A stretch of DNA of 64,000 nucleotides, from positions 22,491,033 through 22,555,032 of the forward strand of contig CM049309.1 of NCBI GenBank assembly GCA_026874595.1, read 5' to 3'. This document shows, piece after piece, positions 44,205 to 54,831 of the stretch. The number at the start of each line of letters is the position of its first letter. Within the stretch, counting starts at the first letter, position 1. Position numbers and translations under genes: made by a program. The notes below the pieces were generated by a model. It worked only from the letters and a program-made list of their open reading frames with translations. It made no database searches and was not told where the DNA came from. Origin of the DNA: Sipunculus nudus. Lineage: Eukaryota > Annelida > Sipuncula > Golfingiida > Sipunculidae.

Positions 44205-44500
44205 GCTCATATGTATTGGTCTGAATTTTGGCATACCTATTCATTTTTGAGAGCTTTCTCGTAAACCATACAGGTGGCGCCGCCACGCTGCCGTGTTGGC
44301 CTCTCAGGAGTAGTTGGCCATATTGTCCTGAGTTATGCAAGTCCCCAGATCTTAAGACGAATGGCGCCATCTGTACTCGTTTTTGTTTGGCGTCCATCCG
44401 TCCGTATGCTTCGGGTGATAATTGCTCATTTCTCAGTGCATGGAGTTCCAACTGGAACCTCTCAGATAGACGAAACCTTTCCAAGTACAAACTTATAATA
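44205..44500 (+). repeat. Single diverged copy of the GGTGGCGCC 277-bp family
   Basis: TTGCTCATATGT, GAATTTTGGCATACCTATTC, GAGAGCTTTCTCGTAAACC and CAGGTGGCGCCGCCACG follow the order of the 33.7 kb unit. A second half with CTTAAGACGAATGGCGCCATCTGTA follows. The open frames on both strands here are repeat-derived. Confidence 0.6.
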
Positions 44501-44787
44501 CTTTCAAGTTACCTTGCATCTCCATCCAGTGTATGTATGTATGTATGTAAAAGTTATCCAGGTAAAAAAAATGAAACAAGTTCGCCCTCTTTCATTTTTA
44601 GGTCTCTCGTTAAGACCCAAAATCACCCGGTAATTTTGTGTTGAAATAGCTTATTGATTTCAAAAGAGTGTTTTGTATGTTTAGTCAAAAGAATAACATT
44701 ACTTCACTGATGTACACAAAAAAATATCATGATTATGTATAATACCCATTGACCTGATTTTATAAATTTGTTGTGGGTCAGTTGAAA

Positions 44788-45110
44788 GGTACGGAAGCGT
44801 ATTGCTGCCATACGGAAGCGTATTGCTGCCACCTAGTAAAAGAAAAATAAATTATTTATCTCGTACGTACGACATAGTATCTCGTACGTACGACATAATA
44901 TCTCGTACGTACGACATACTATCTCGTACGTACGACATACTATCTCGTACGTACGACATACTATCTCGTACGTACGACTTGTTATCTCGTACGTACGACA
45001 TATTATCTCGTACGTACGACATACTATCTCGTAAGTACGACATAATATCTCGTACGTACGACATATTATCTCGTACGTACGACATACTATCTCGTACGTA
45101 CGACATAATA
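44788..45110. repeat. 21-bp palindromic minisatellite, copy 2 (about 12 units)
   Basis: Same leader and same unit as 39604-39880, in the same orientation. The leader segment ACGGAAGCGTATTGCTGCCA is itself duplicated (44790 and 44811). A variant unit ending CTTGTT sits sixth in both arrays. Confidence 0.95.
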
Positions 45111-45168
45111 AATCTTACGGATCTGTTTCACAGACTACACAACAGACCAACTGATATATGTATAAGCA

Positions 45169-45169
<1 letters not shown>

Positions 45170-45210
<41 letters not shown>
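45170..45210. repeat. (TA)n-(GT)n microsatellite
   Basis: TA repeats directly followed by GT repeats. Confidence 0.9.
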
Positions 45211-45211
<1 letters not shown>

Positions 45212-45214
45212 CTA

Positions 45215-46370
45215 AATCCATTGCAGGTGGCACAACCAGTCTTCAGTATGAGCTGGAGGTATCCATGATCTATGGACACGCACAATTTCAGGTCAATACG
45301 GCAAACCGATTGAGTAACAGGCATCAATGTATTCTCAAAAATGGGAAGTTAGGTGGCGCCACCTCTCATGTCTAGAAGAATACCCCCAAGATGGATGGAC
45401 ATGACAACTTTCTTACTATTACATTGAACCACTCCCGAGATGTGATTAATTATGACCCAAAGCAAACGCACGGATGATAACACTATAAAACGATTGCAGA
45501 TGGCACAACCAGTCTTAAGACTCGGTCACAAACGGGATACGGTCGCCGTACGGCGGATGTTTTTGGCTATTCCGTGCGGTTGACGTACGCGTGCAACCGT
45601 GTGTTTTTCAAAGGCAGCAGTGACTCCGCAACGACCGTAACTGACATCAGCGCAAGTGCTTTAGTTGATGCGGCGGCCGCGCGTCAGTCAGCCACCTACG
45701 AGCTCCGTACTAGCGAGATCCTGTCACCCCAAACGTCGATTTTTGCTGAAGTGAAGACGATGTCAAGGCCTGTCTGTTTATTTCAGAAGCCTGCTGTCAT
45801 GTTGTCATGGCTAGCTCCGTACGGGCACCGTACAGTAGATGTATGGATGTAGTTGGATGCCCGTGCGATTTTTAACACCTACTCGGCTACCCGAGAGACG
45901 TATGATGTACCTGCAGCTGTCGTAAGGGGCCTTTGTGGCTTCCGTAGGGTTAGATTGCGGCGTCCGCAGGGTTAGCTTACTTTTACCGTGCGATTGCCGT
46001 GAGAATGAGAAAGAAACCTTGCCGTTCCCGCACGTCGACCGCATTATAAGTATTCATACGGTTTCAAAAACCGAACGATGATCTACGGTGTGCGGTGACC
46101 GCAGCGGGTTGTGTCCGAGGCTTTAAGTATGAGCTCCAGATTTTCACGATCAATGGACGTGCAAAATTTCAGCCCAAAACGTTGAACAAATCATTATGAC
46201 GAATAAATGGCAAATACATGGTTAGACGGCACGTAAGAATGATTTGAGGTGGCGCCACCAGTCACGACTACGAGATGAAGAGATCATTGATCCATGAATA
46301 ATTTCAGCTCAACACATTGAACCACTCCAGAAATATGGGCTGTTATCACTATGCCATACATATTCATTCT
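45215..46370 (-). repeat. Inverted, diverged copies of the GGTGGCGCC 277-bp family, split by a transposon
   Basis: Read on the minus strand, the block AACCGATTG...TGACCTGAAATT, CATAGATCATGG, AGCTCATAC, GACTGGTTGTGCCACCTGCA follows the 33.8-33.9 kb half-unit. Further copies start near 45490 and 46245 (AGGTGGCGCCACC at 46249). The 604-bp element at 45519 interrupts the middle copy. Confidence 0.6.
45519..46122. mobile_element. TTAA-flanked DNA transposon (Kolobok/piggyBac-like MITE), 604 bp
   Basis: TTAA sits at 45515-45518 and again at 46123-46126. The ends are inverted repeats: left CTCGGTCACAAACGGGATAC then GGTCGCCG, right reverse-complement CTCGGACACAACCCGCTGCG then GTCACCGC, about 20 of 30 positions identical. 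The interior is GC-rich, with CCGTACGG-type phrases. The uninterrupted target context CCAGTCTTCAGTATGAGCT exists in the neighbouring unit at about 45235-45253. Small frames inside (77 and 92 codons) resemble no transposase. TTAA duplication is known for piggyBac and Kolobok superfamilies. Confidence 0.75.
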
Positions 46371-48795
46371 GCACGAAAATGATTATATTTGGCCGTCCCC
46401 GCCAAACGATTAGGAAGGGACTCATATAGAAAAAAAATCACCTTTTAATAAATTATTCACACGTCAATTTGGCACATCCATAGAGAGGGTAAAATCTTGT
46501 GTCCAGGGGTGTGAAAATCTGTTTATTGGTGTCGTTTATCGGACACCGAGTGATGATTAAAACTGTACGTGAAAGAAGTAGGAGTGGCTAGGGTAACGTA
46601 AAGACGAATGACCTTGCTTGGAAATGTTGTTTTATTCGTTATCTCAGGTCAATGTTGCTACCATTATTCACAAAGGCTAGAAACAATAAAAACTTTTTTT
46701 TGAGAGTTTATTCTTAGCAGAGACATATAATTTAAAGGTCATGTAAAAACAGCTACAACTGCCATTTGATTGAGTAACTGTGTTACTCTGAAAAAGAAGA
46801 ATATTGGCATACCATTGTATTTATATAGATATATATAATGTCAATGATATTGTGATTATTATATATCATTTATAATAAATTGGCATTGCTTGGTCAAATA
46901 ATTCCAAAGAACTCTATAAATTTGACATTTGAGTACAAGAACACCTATAAAATTTCCTGTGTTGAACACATTTTTGTAAAGAGGGGGAAAAAACAACCGA
47001 TAGTATAAAATGAAAGCAAGTGTATGAAACCTTTGTTAGGCCAGACTTTTTTAATTTTTCGGTTTACAAACCCGCCGACCTCCGATATCCTCATTTCAGA
47101 AAAAAAAATAAAATTGGCATTTTGACTTTTTTATCCTTTTATATTGCGTCGCCGAATCCAACATGGTTGTTGACAAATGAAATGTTCAGTGACCGTGTAT
47201 ATTAGATCACCTCAAACGTTAGAAATCTTATGATTGGCTAATAAGGTCACTTTCTTAATGACAGATGGAGAGTTTAAGCCAATCACAATAGGGTATCCTT
47301 GGGCCATAAATGCAATTGATTGGCCATCAAGTAGTCAAAAGATTCAGCAGGGAAATTGAGAATTCTTGGAGAGTTTTCAAAGTTCGTTTTCTGCAATACA
47401 GTACATTTTTAAAACAGCGTTTATGTCATATTTACCTCGTTAAACATATTTGTTTTAGATAGATGTGAATTAGAAAAGAAAATTAGTTTGGTTGCATAGC
47501 GGCTTTACCAGCTTGCCACTGATAACTTGCTGGATATACAAACAAATTTACTTCTTAAGACTAATTAATGCACTCAAAGTCAGACGCTATTTATTACTGC
47601 AAATTGGCTAAGTTTCACAAGTTTACTCTAAAAAATATTATAACTTGTCAAAGTTTAAAAACGTAGTCTTGTAACGCTTAAAAGAAAATTACTGAACACT
47701 AGTGAACCGATGAAATTATATACTGCATGAGGTCGTCATGTATTCTTTAAAAACTCCAGGAATTTTCAGGGGTCCTGCAGGATTTCCGACTATCTGTAGT
47801 CTTAGTGGCGCGGGTTTATGTGAAGCGTAGACTTTGCAGGTATTTTTAAAGTCAAAACAAAAGCAAGCTAAAATGAAAGCCATTTAAAATGCAGAAACTT
47901 TGAAAGGATTCATTTAATTGTTCCAAACAGATGAGATGGAAGCTTTGATGTGTATGGATGCCCAAAAGCAATACCGGACTGACAGTGGCCAAGTGACGGC
48001 ATATTAAACTGAGTACGGTACGTAATGTCACGGCCGTGGTAGGAAATTCAGATCTTTATTAATAAATAAAGATTATTAATACTTTTTAAACTTTAAAATA
48101 GTTGAATTATTCAATGTGATCTCCAATGGAAACCTCACTTTATTAGCAGTTGTATTTTCAAAAGACTTTCAAACATGCGCAACACAAATAAGGAAAGGTC
48201 ATGGTCATGAGTCAAACAACTCCGTGTTCCATGTTGTTGACATTTGATAAACAATAGGCGAATAACTGCAAGTTGCATATTTTCATTGTTATTGTCATTC
48301 ATGACTGAAAAATAAAAACTGCAGTCTATCATGCTAGCAGTGAACATTTAGTTTTCTCCTTGCATATCTGACAAAAATATATTATTTTGTATTTGTATAA
48401 GTATTTGACTGGTCTTTAAATTTAATTTGTAAAACTTTATAAAATAGGCAGTTCACTTGGCAGGGACAGTGACTGAAGTTTTATTTCATGTGTGTATGAA
48501 ATCATATATAAGTTTTACTGTTTAAACTTTAATTTGTCATTATTTTACCTTCAATGACATTTAAATGGCTTGAAATAACACGGCACACGCATGATTCATG
48601 TGGAAAACTCAAGAGGATGATAATATTTTAATTTTTATATATTATTTTATATATTTTATATAGGTTTATATAGTGCCACTTAAAAATAAATTTTTAACCC
48701 AACTGTACAATACAGGATTCACGAACACCAATATCCAGGTTTGTTCCATTTTTTTCCTACCTCCTACCTATCACTTTTGTCAAACATATTCGTAA
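46371..48795. other. Gene-free stretch
   Basis: AT-rich. A 61-codon frame (47020-47205) and a 70-codon minus frame (48135-48347) have no support. Two GATTGGC/GCCAATC boxes occur near 47230-47320. Confidence 0.4.
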
Positions 48796-48975
48796 ACCAA
48801 AGAATTAAAATTGTCTGGCCTTAACTCTGTCAAAGGAATTTTTACATCACAAAGTAAAATTGAAAATTTGTATGAAGATGGTCGGTGGAACCAGTTTGTA
48901 AAAGACATCTGTGAGAAAAATTCCACTGATACTTACTCTAGGCAGTTTAAGTTTACAGTTGTACATAATTTTTAA
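48796..48975 (+). CDS. Orphan coding-like open block (59 codons plus stop), unrecognised
   Basis: The frame opens after a TAA at 48793 and ends TAA at 48973-48975. The last 40 residues look protein-like rather than low-complexity: they include KIENLYEDGRWNQFVKDICE and YSRQFKFTVVHNF. A pyrimidine-rich tract (TTTTTTTCCTACCTCCTACC, 48749-48768) lies upstream, with AG dinucleotides at about 48800-48802 that could be an acceptor of a terminal exon. There is no ATG, no family match and no upstream exon that I can see. It may be a terminal exon or a transposon fragment. Confidence 0.25.
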   Translation, partial: TKELKLSGLNSVKGIFTSQSKIENLYEDGRWNQFVKDICEKNSTDTYSRQFKFTVVHNF

Positions 48976-49020
48976 TTATATGCTTTATTAATGGGTTCTT
49001 TGTGAAACAATTATGTGTTC

Positions 49021-49023
<3 letters not shown>

Positions 49024-49067
<44 letters not shown>

Positions 49068-49220
49068 AAATGAAGAAAGACCGACCGGCAAAACAGAAAT
49101 ATATGCATTGTATGTTATGTTTTCTATTGTAATATATGATGTTTGTATACGTATTTGAGTTTATATGAATAAAAAAATATGAGTATATTATATATATATA
49201 TATATATATATATTTATAGA

Positions 49221-49283
<63 letters not shown>

Positions 49284-49316
49284 GAGAGAGAGAGAGAGAG
49301 AGAGAGAGACAGTCAG
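49024..49316. repeat. Cluster of (GA)n and (TA)n microsatellites
   Basis: (GA)n at 49024-49064, (TA)n at 49188-49213 and 49225-49280, then (GA)n at 49284-49309. Confidence 0.9.
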
Positions 49317-49756
49317 AGTCAGAGAGCCCTCAACTAAGCAGCTCTTTACAAAACGGTAGCTAGACTTTGACTGGATGTACACTGTTGATGGGGACTATAC
49401 TTTTTGTAAAAAAAAAAAATGGTCTAAATCAAAAGGAACTCGTGCTTGAAAGTGAAAATGTTTGAAAAGTTGAGGCTTTTGTGATTGATGTCATCTATCT
49501 GCAGCAAATGTTTTGTTATTATGTGGCAACGGTTAATGAGACATGAGACTGTCAGAGAGATACGGTGTGTCAATGGGAGAGAGCACTCCAATCCATTAGC
49601 AGGTCTGTGAATATGCTAAGCACGGATAATATAATCACATGCATTTATAACTGGGACGGGACTCCAAGAGTCTATTGTTGAAAGCCCACGCAAAACATTT
49701 CACCGCGGGCACCTTGGCCGAGGACAGGCGCGCACCTACGTCATAATGTGCTGCAT

Positions 49757-49758
<2 letters not shown>

Positions 49759-49822
<64 letters not shown>
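49759..49822. repeat. (TA)n microsatellite
   Basis: About 32 TA repeats. They generate a spurious Ile-Tyr repeat frame on the minus strand. Confidence 0.95.
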
Positions 49823-49825
<3 letters not shown>

Positions 49826-50339
49826 TCCGTTCTCCCGTTGCCATCTTCCGTTCTGAATAAACAAACGACATCGGATATAAAGAGATGATGGGCAACCAAA
49901 ATTCTAGGTGCCCTATTGTTTTTGGCCCAAATAGGTCAAAGGTCAAGGTCGAGGTCATCAAAAGTATACAAAACGGGGTTTTCTTCATATCTTTGTAACT
50001 ATTAGTCGTATCTACTTGAACTATAGCTCATTTTAATCGTCATCCAATGGCCTTTCTTCTGGTGGGTACCTTACTCAAATTTGCCGTTTCCATGGTAACA
50101 CATTTTCGGGGAAAAATTATCATATTTGAAAATCAATGGACTAATTTGTCAGTTTTAATGCTAGAGAGGTCTATTTTTTCCATTAGGTTGCATTCGTTTA
50201 ATACTACATGATTATGTTAAAAGTCTGGCAATATCTCGTAAGATAGCTCATCAAACGAGATATTTCGAGATTTCATTAATCTTGCCCTGGAGGCCACAGT
50301 TTTGCAGGAATTTTTTTTTAAAATTGATATATTTCAAGT

Positions 50340-51560
50340 CTTACCCTAGTATCTCAAATTTGTTTTTTCATTTTCTGGATAGGGCCGCTAGGGGGCGCTG
50401 GATGCGAACCTCCCCAACATATCATATTTTAGCCATATCTCCAAAATTATAAGCCTCAATTACATAAACTATAGCTCATTTTCTTCCTCTGTGTCTTCTC
50501 CATTACCTGGTGAAGTCATCTGGTCACAATTTTGTGTCACTTTGTCAGTGTGTCTGTCTGTTTGATCGTTGTCCTCAAATTCGCCTGCTTGCTCTTGCGT
50601 CTCACATATAGCATTCTACAGCCCACAGTTTTGAAAGAATCCTTTTCAAACTATTACATCTTAAGTCTTACACTAATATCTCGAAACCAATTTTTCATTT
50701 TCCGGATATGGCCGCTAGGGGGTGCTGAACTCGAACCTCTCCCAACATATCATGCTTTGGCAATATCTCCAAAACTATAAACCTCAATTACATAAACTGT
50801 AGCTTTTTTCTTCCTTTAAGTCTTCTCCATACCCTGGAGTAGTCATCTGGACTCAATCTTGAGTCACTTTGTCAGTGTGTCCGTCTGTTTGTCAATTGTT
50901 CTCAAATTCGCCTGCTTGCTGGTTCTTACGTCTCACATATAGCATTCTATAGGCCATAGTTTTGACGGAATCCTTTTGAAACTATTACACCTTATGTCTT
51001 ACACTAATATCTCGAAACAAATTTTTCATTTTCAGGATATGGCCACTAGTGGGCGCTGCACACAACCCTCACACACATACCATTGTATTGGCCATATCTC
51101 TACACCCAAAGCCTCAGTTACATAAACTATAGCTTATTTTCTTCCTTTAAGTCTTCTCCATAACCTGATTAAGGCATGTGGTTTCAATCTTCTGTCACTT
51201 TGTCAGTGTGTCCATCTGTTTGTCCGTTATCCTCAAAGTCGCCTGCTTGCTGGTTCTTACGCCTTACATATAGCATTCTACAGGTCACAGCTTTGACGGA
51301 ATCCTTTTGAAACTGGGACATCTCATGTCATACACTAATAATACAAAACGCGTTTGTCGTTTTTGGAATATGTCCGCTAGAGGGCGCTACAGTCGAACCT
51401 CCCAAGTATATCATTAATTCGCCATACCTCCAAAACTATAAATCTAAATTACATAAATTATAACTCATTTTCTTCCTTTGAATCTTCTCCATAATTAGGT
51501 CAAGTCATCTGGTGTCAATCTTGTCTCACAGAGTCAGTATGTCTGTCTGTTCGTCTTTTG
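50340..51560 (+). repeat. ~330-bp tandem units, each with a CTCF-like motif (forward)
   Basis: Each unit holds ATATCTC(G)AAA, TTTTTCATTTT, GGATATGGCCGCTAGGGGG and GCGCTG, TCTCCAAAACTATAA, ACATAAACTATAGCT, CTTCTCCAT, TTTGTCAGTGTGTC and GCCTGCTTGCT. The motif CCGCTAGGGGGCGCTG is at 50385-50400, with variants at 50711-50726, 51043-51058 and 51374-51389. Confidence 0.8.
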
Positions 51561-52049
51561 TTGTCAGCTTTGTCTGCTTGCCTGTTCTTTTGTCTCATAT
51601 GTCATTCTACGGGCCACATATTCTCAGCGATGGCCCTGAGAGTCATTCCATTGATACAAAACCGACAAAATGTTTGTCTGTCCGTCTGTGTCACTTCCGA
51701 TTTCCGGCAAGCGTTCGACCTATGGTCCTCTTGTTTGTTGTCTGCGCTCTCCTGGCCACAATTTTGCAGCAATCGACATGAAACTTACAGAGATTATTGA
51801 CAACGCAAAGTCGTGGAATCCTATTGTTTTTGGTCAACATCGCATCATGGTGAAGGTCAAGGTCATGGAAAGTATACAATACAGTTTTTGCTCCATAACT
51901 TTGTAACAAATGGTCGTAGCCACTTAAAACATAGCTTGTTTTATTCGTCATTCCATGGCCTTTTATGTGATGGGTACCTGACTCAAATCTGTCGTTACCA
52001 TAGTTACGCATTTTTGGGTAAAAACTTGATAATTTGATAATAGTCATGC

Positions 52050-53110
52050 TACATTTTCTATCTTTGTCAATTTTTAAGCTACACAGGTCCAGTTTTCAGT
52101 ATTTCGTAACATTTTGCCTGCTAGACATGATAAAACTACAAGTCTCGTCAAATATAGCACTATATGTTGTCAAACGAGAAAAAACGAGATTTCATGGGAA
52201 TGCTTATAACTAGGCGACTTTTACAGCTACACAGGTCTAGTTTTCGGCATTTTATAACATATGACCAGCTTGACACGCCAGAAAAGAATTCAGGCCAAAT
52301 CTCGCACCATCTCTCGTCAAGCGAGAAAAAAACGAGATATCATGGGAATGCATATAAGTCGGCGACTTTTACGGCTAGACAGGTCTAGTTTTTTGGCATT
52401 ACATAACATTTGGACGGCTTGATATGATAAACCTGAAAGACTAGCCAAATCTCGCACCATTTCTCGTCAAACGATAAAAAACGAGATTTAACAGAAATGC
52501 TAATAACTCAGCGACTTTTACAGGTAGACAGGTCTAGTTTTCGGCATTTCATAACATTTGGCCAGCTTGACATGACAAACCTGCAAGACTAGCCAAATCT
52601 CGCACCATATCTCGTTTAACGAGAAAAAAACGAGATTTCGCGGAAATACTTATAACTTGGCGACTTTTAGAGCTACACAGGTCTAGTTTTCAGTATTTCG
52701 TAACATTTTACCAGCTTGGCATGATAAAACTACAAGTCTCATCAAATCTCGCACCATATGTCGTCAAGCGAGAAAAAAACGAGATATCATGGAAATGCTT
52801 AAAACTAGGCGACTTTTACAGCTACTCAGGTCTAGTTTTCGGCATTTGGTAACATTTTGCCAACTTGACATAGTAAAACTGCGAGACTGGCCAAATCTCG
52901 CACCATATCTCGTCATACCGATAAAAAACGACATTTCACAGAAATGCTGATAACTCAGCGACTTTTTAAGCTAGACAGGTCTAGTTTTCGGCATTTCATA
53001 ACATTTGGTCAGCTTGACATGACAAATCTGAAAACTTCTCACTGCTTGTTGTCAAACGAGATTAACGGGATTTCATGGAAATGTTTGAACTTGGTCCCTT
53101 TTACACTAGA
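52050..53110. repeat. 149-bp tandem array, about 7 units
   Basis: GCGACTTTT recurs at 52214, 52362, 52511, 52660, 52809 and 52958. Each unit includes ACAGGTCTAGTTTTCGGCAT, TAACATTT, GCCAGCTTGACATGA, CCAAATCTCGCACCATATCT and the near-palindrome TCTCGTCAAACGAGA followed by AAAAAACGAGAT. Confidence 0.9.
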
Positions 53111-53280
53111 AAGGTATGCAGCTATTCAAGGTCAGCATGCATACATAAACGTATTATTCGTTTCTGCTGGCCCCATAATGTTGCTCATTCATATGACTGT
53201 TTCTACATGCACTCTCTGTCTATCTGTCTGTATTATTTCCATTTCCGGCAAGCGCGTGACCTCTGGTCATCTTGTTTTTA

Positions 53281-54831
53281 TTTAAAATACGCTCCCATCT
53301 CCCCATACATCCCTCCGTGTTACCGACGCTTTGTAGAGCAAGTTTCTCTGGCAATGTGCATCCAGCCCAAATTTTAAACATACGCCACCCGAACTCGGTG
53401 GTTTCATTACACCGGGATATAAGGTTTCGTTGGTCTGATTCTTGGCACTTTGCCAGATCGGGTGTTATCAGGCAACATTTAATCATGCTCACGCCAAAGA
53501 CGTCTTGAAAAATGATGTCTCTACTCCTCTCACTGTAATATTTCAAAATAAATACTGGGCTGTCTTGAAATAAAGTTGTTTGTCTTTTTTCGTTTTCACG
53601 TGTAAATAGACTAGAAACACAACTGGGTACCTGGTATATCAAGTTTGCCTTTGTATATGTTTTGTTTTCCTGCATCTGAAGAGGTATACAGGTTATTTGA
53701 ATTTTTTCATGCTGATCTTAATTAGTTAAACAGTATAAGAATGTATACGCTGTTACGGAACCTAATATAAACAGATCACGTATGCGTGATGAACACAAAT
53801 TTTGTAATGGAGATAAAAACAAATCAGATTTTGTAACACCAGGCAGCGTGAAATGTCTAGGGGAATGAATAAAGAAGTCAGTGGTTTTGTTAACAAATAA
53901 CTATTATTTATTCTTAAAACAACCCTAACAATACAATACACTAAATCAATACAATTATACAGTAAAACAACGGCATAGCAACAAGTCAATACAATCACAT
54001 AGAAAATAATGTGCACAGTACCTGGATACCAACACCATCACAACGATTAGTCCTTCAAATGTAAACTCTCGGAGAATGACAGTCCAGTGGAAAGTTCTTG
54101 CAACAACCCAGAAAGTAAACTGAAGTCCAAATGCATAAAATCCAGGAGAAGGTCTTTGAAAATCGAAAATTGCCGCATTAGTCGGATAAGGTCCTAGAAA
54201 CTGACAAACGCTTCTGCGTCCGCTGGAATCTTCTCTGATTTCTGCCCCCCCCCCCCCCCCGTTCTAAAACACAGGCCCTTTATATACCTTCACACCTCAA
54301 GCCGAGAATTTTCCAATTCTCGAACAGTCTATAATAAGATCTTGCACAACACAGTAAAACACGCGTTTCAGGAATTCTCCAGAAAGACATCGCCGTGCCT
54401 CTACACACCATGGTGTACACGTGATCTCGCCCCAAGCCAGCATAACAACAAGAGTTCAACCAGTACGGATTAAACAGAGAATGTAATACGCGGCCAGACA
54501 CGAGTGCCACAACAGAAGTTACGCCCGTGTCACATAATAAAAAGAGCACCTGTAACAACGCAGATTTATATGCAAAATCGACAACAGCAAATTTCCTGCT
54601 AAACTTACAAATTATAAAATGTCAGGAATCGTTACTTAGAAAGCTAGTTACATTTCAGCGACATGCTCCCACAATTAATCTATAATTTATTGGTCAGTAG
54701 CCTTTTCAGCCATTCTCTTCTGAGTTTAAAATATAAAATATAAAACATTTCAAAGGAATTCGACAGAACATACTTATATTTAATTCATTTAAAAAATAGA
54801 AATATCAGTCGTACAAGATGAAAAAAAAAAC
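53281..54831. other. Gene-free stretch with C16 tract; possible LTR-like segment
   Basis: A 151-codon minus frame (53220-53675) overlaps the repeat boundary and has no recognisable domain. From TGTTACGGAACC (53751) to about 54680 the sequence is less AT-rich and contains AATAAAGAAG and a C16 run (54245-54260). It might be a retroelement LTR, but no second copy or terminal match is visible. Confidence 0.3.

Larger units (their letters stand above)
49900..53280 (+). repeat. Composite GGTCAAGGTCA-type repeat with two internal arrays
   Basis: GGTCAAAGGTCAAGGTCGAGGT (about 49936) and GAAGGTCAAGGTCATGGAAA (about 51850) each head a homologous block of about 230 bases (TTTGTAAC, GGGTACCT, GTTACCAT). 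Between them lie about four units of roughly 330 bases (50340-51560). After the second block come about seven 149-bp units. GATTTCCGGCAAGCGTTCGA with a TATGGTCCTCTTGTT tail at about 51699, and a variant at 53228, look like the 3' terminus of a repeat. Short open frames inside are not genes. Confidence 0.6.

Noticed and set aside
53220-53675. 151-codon minus-strand gene
   Set aside because: It crosses the boundary of the composite repeat and has no recognisable domain. Part of it is the complement of the repeat's 3' terminal phrase.
54280-54558. 92-codon minus-strand gene
   Set aside because: Lies in a possible LTR-like segment. No domain and no supporting signals.
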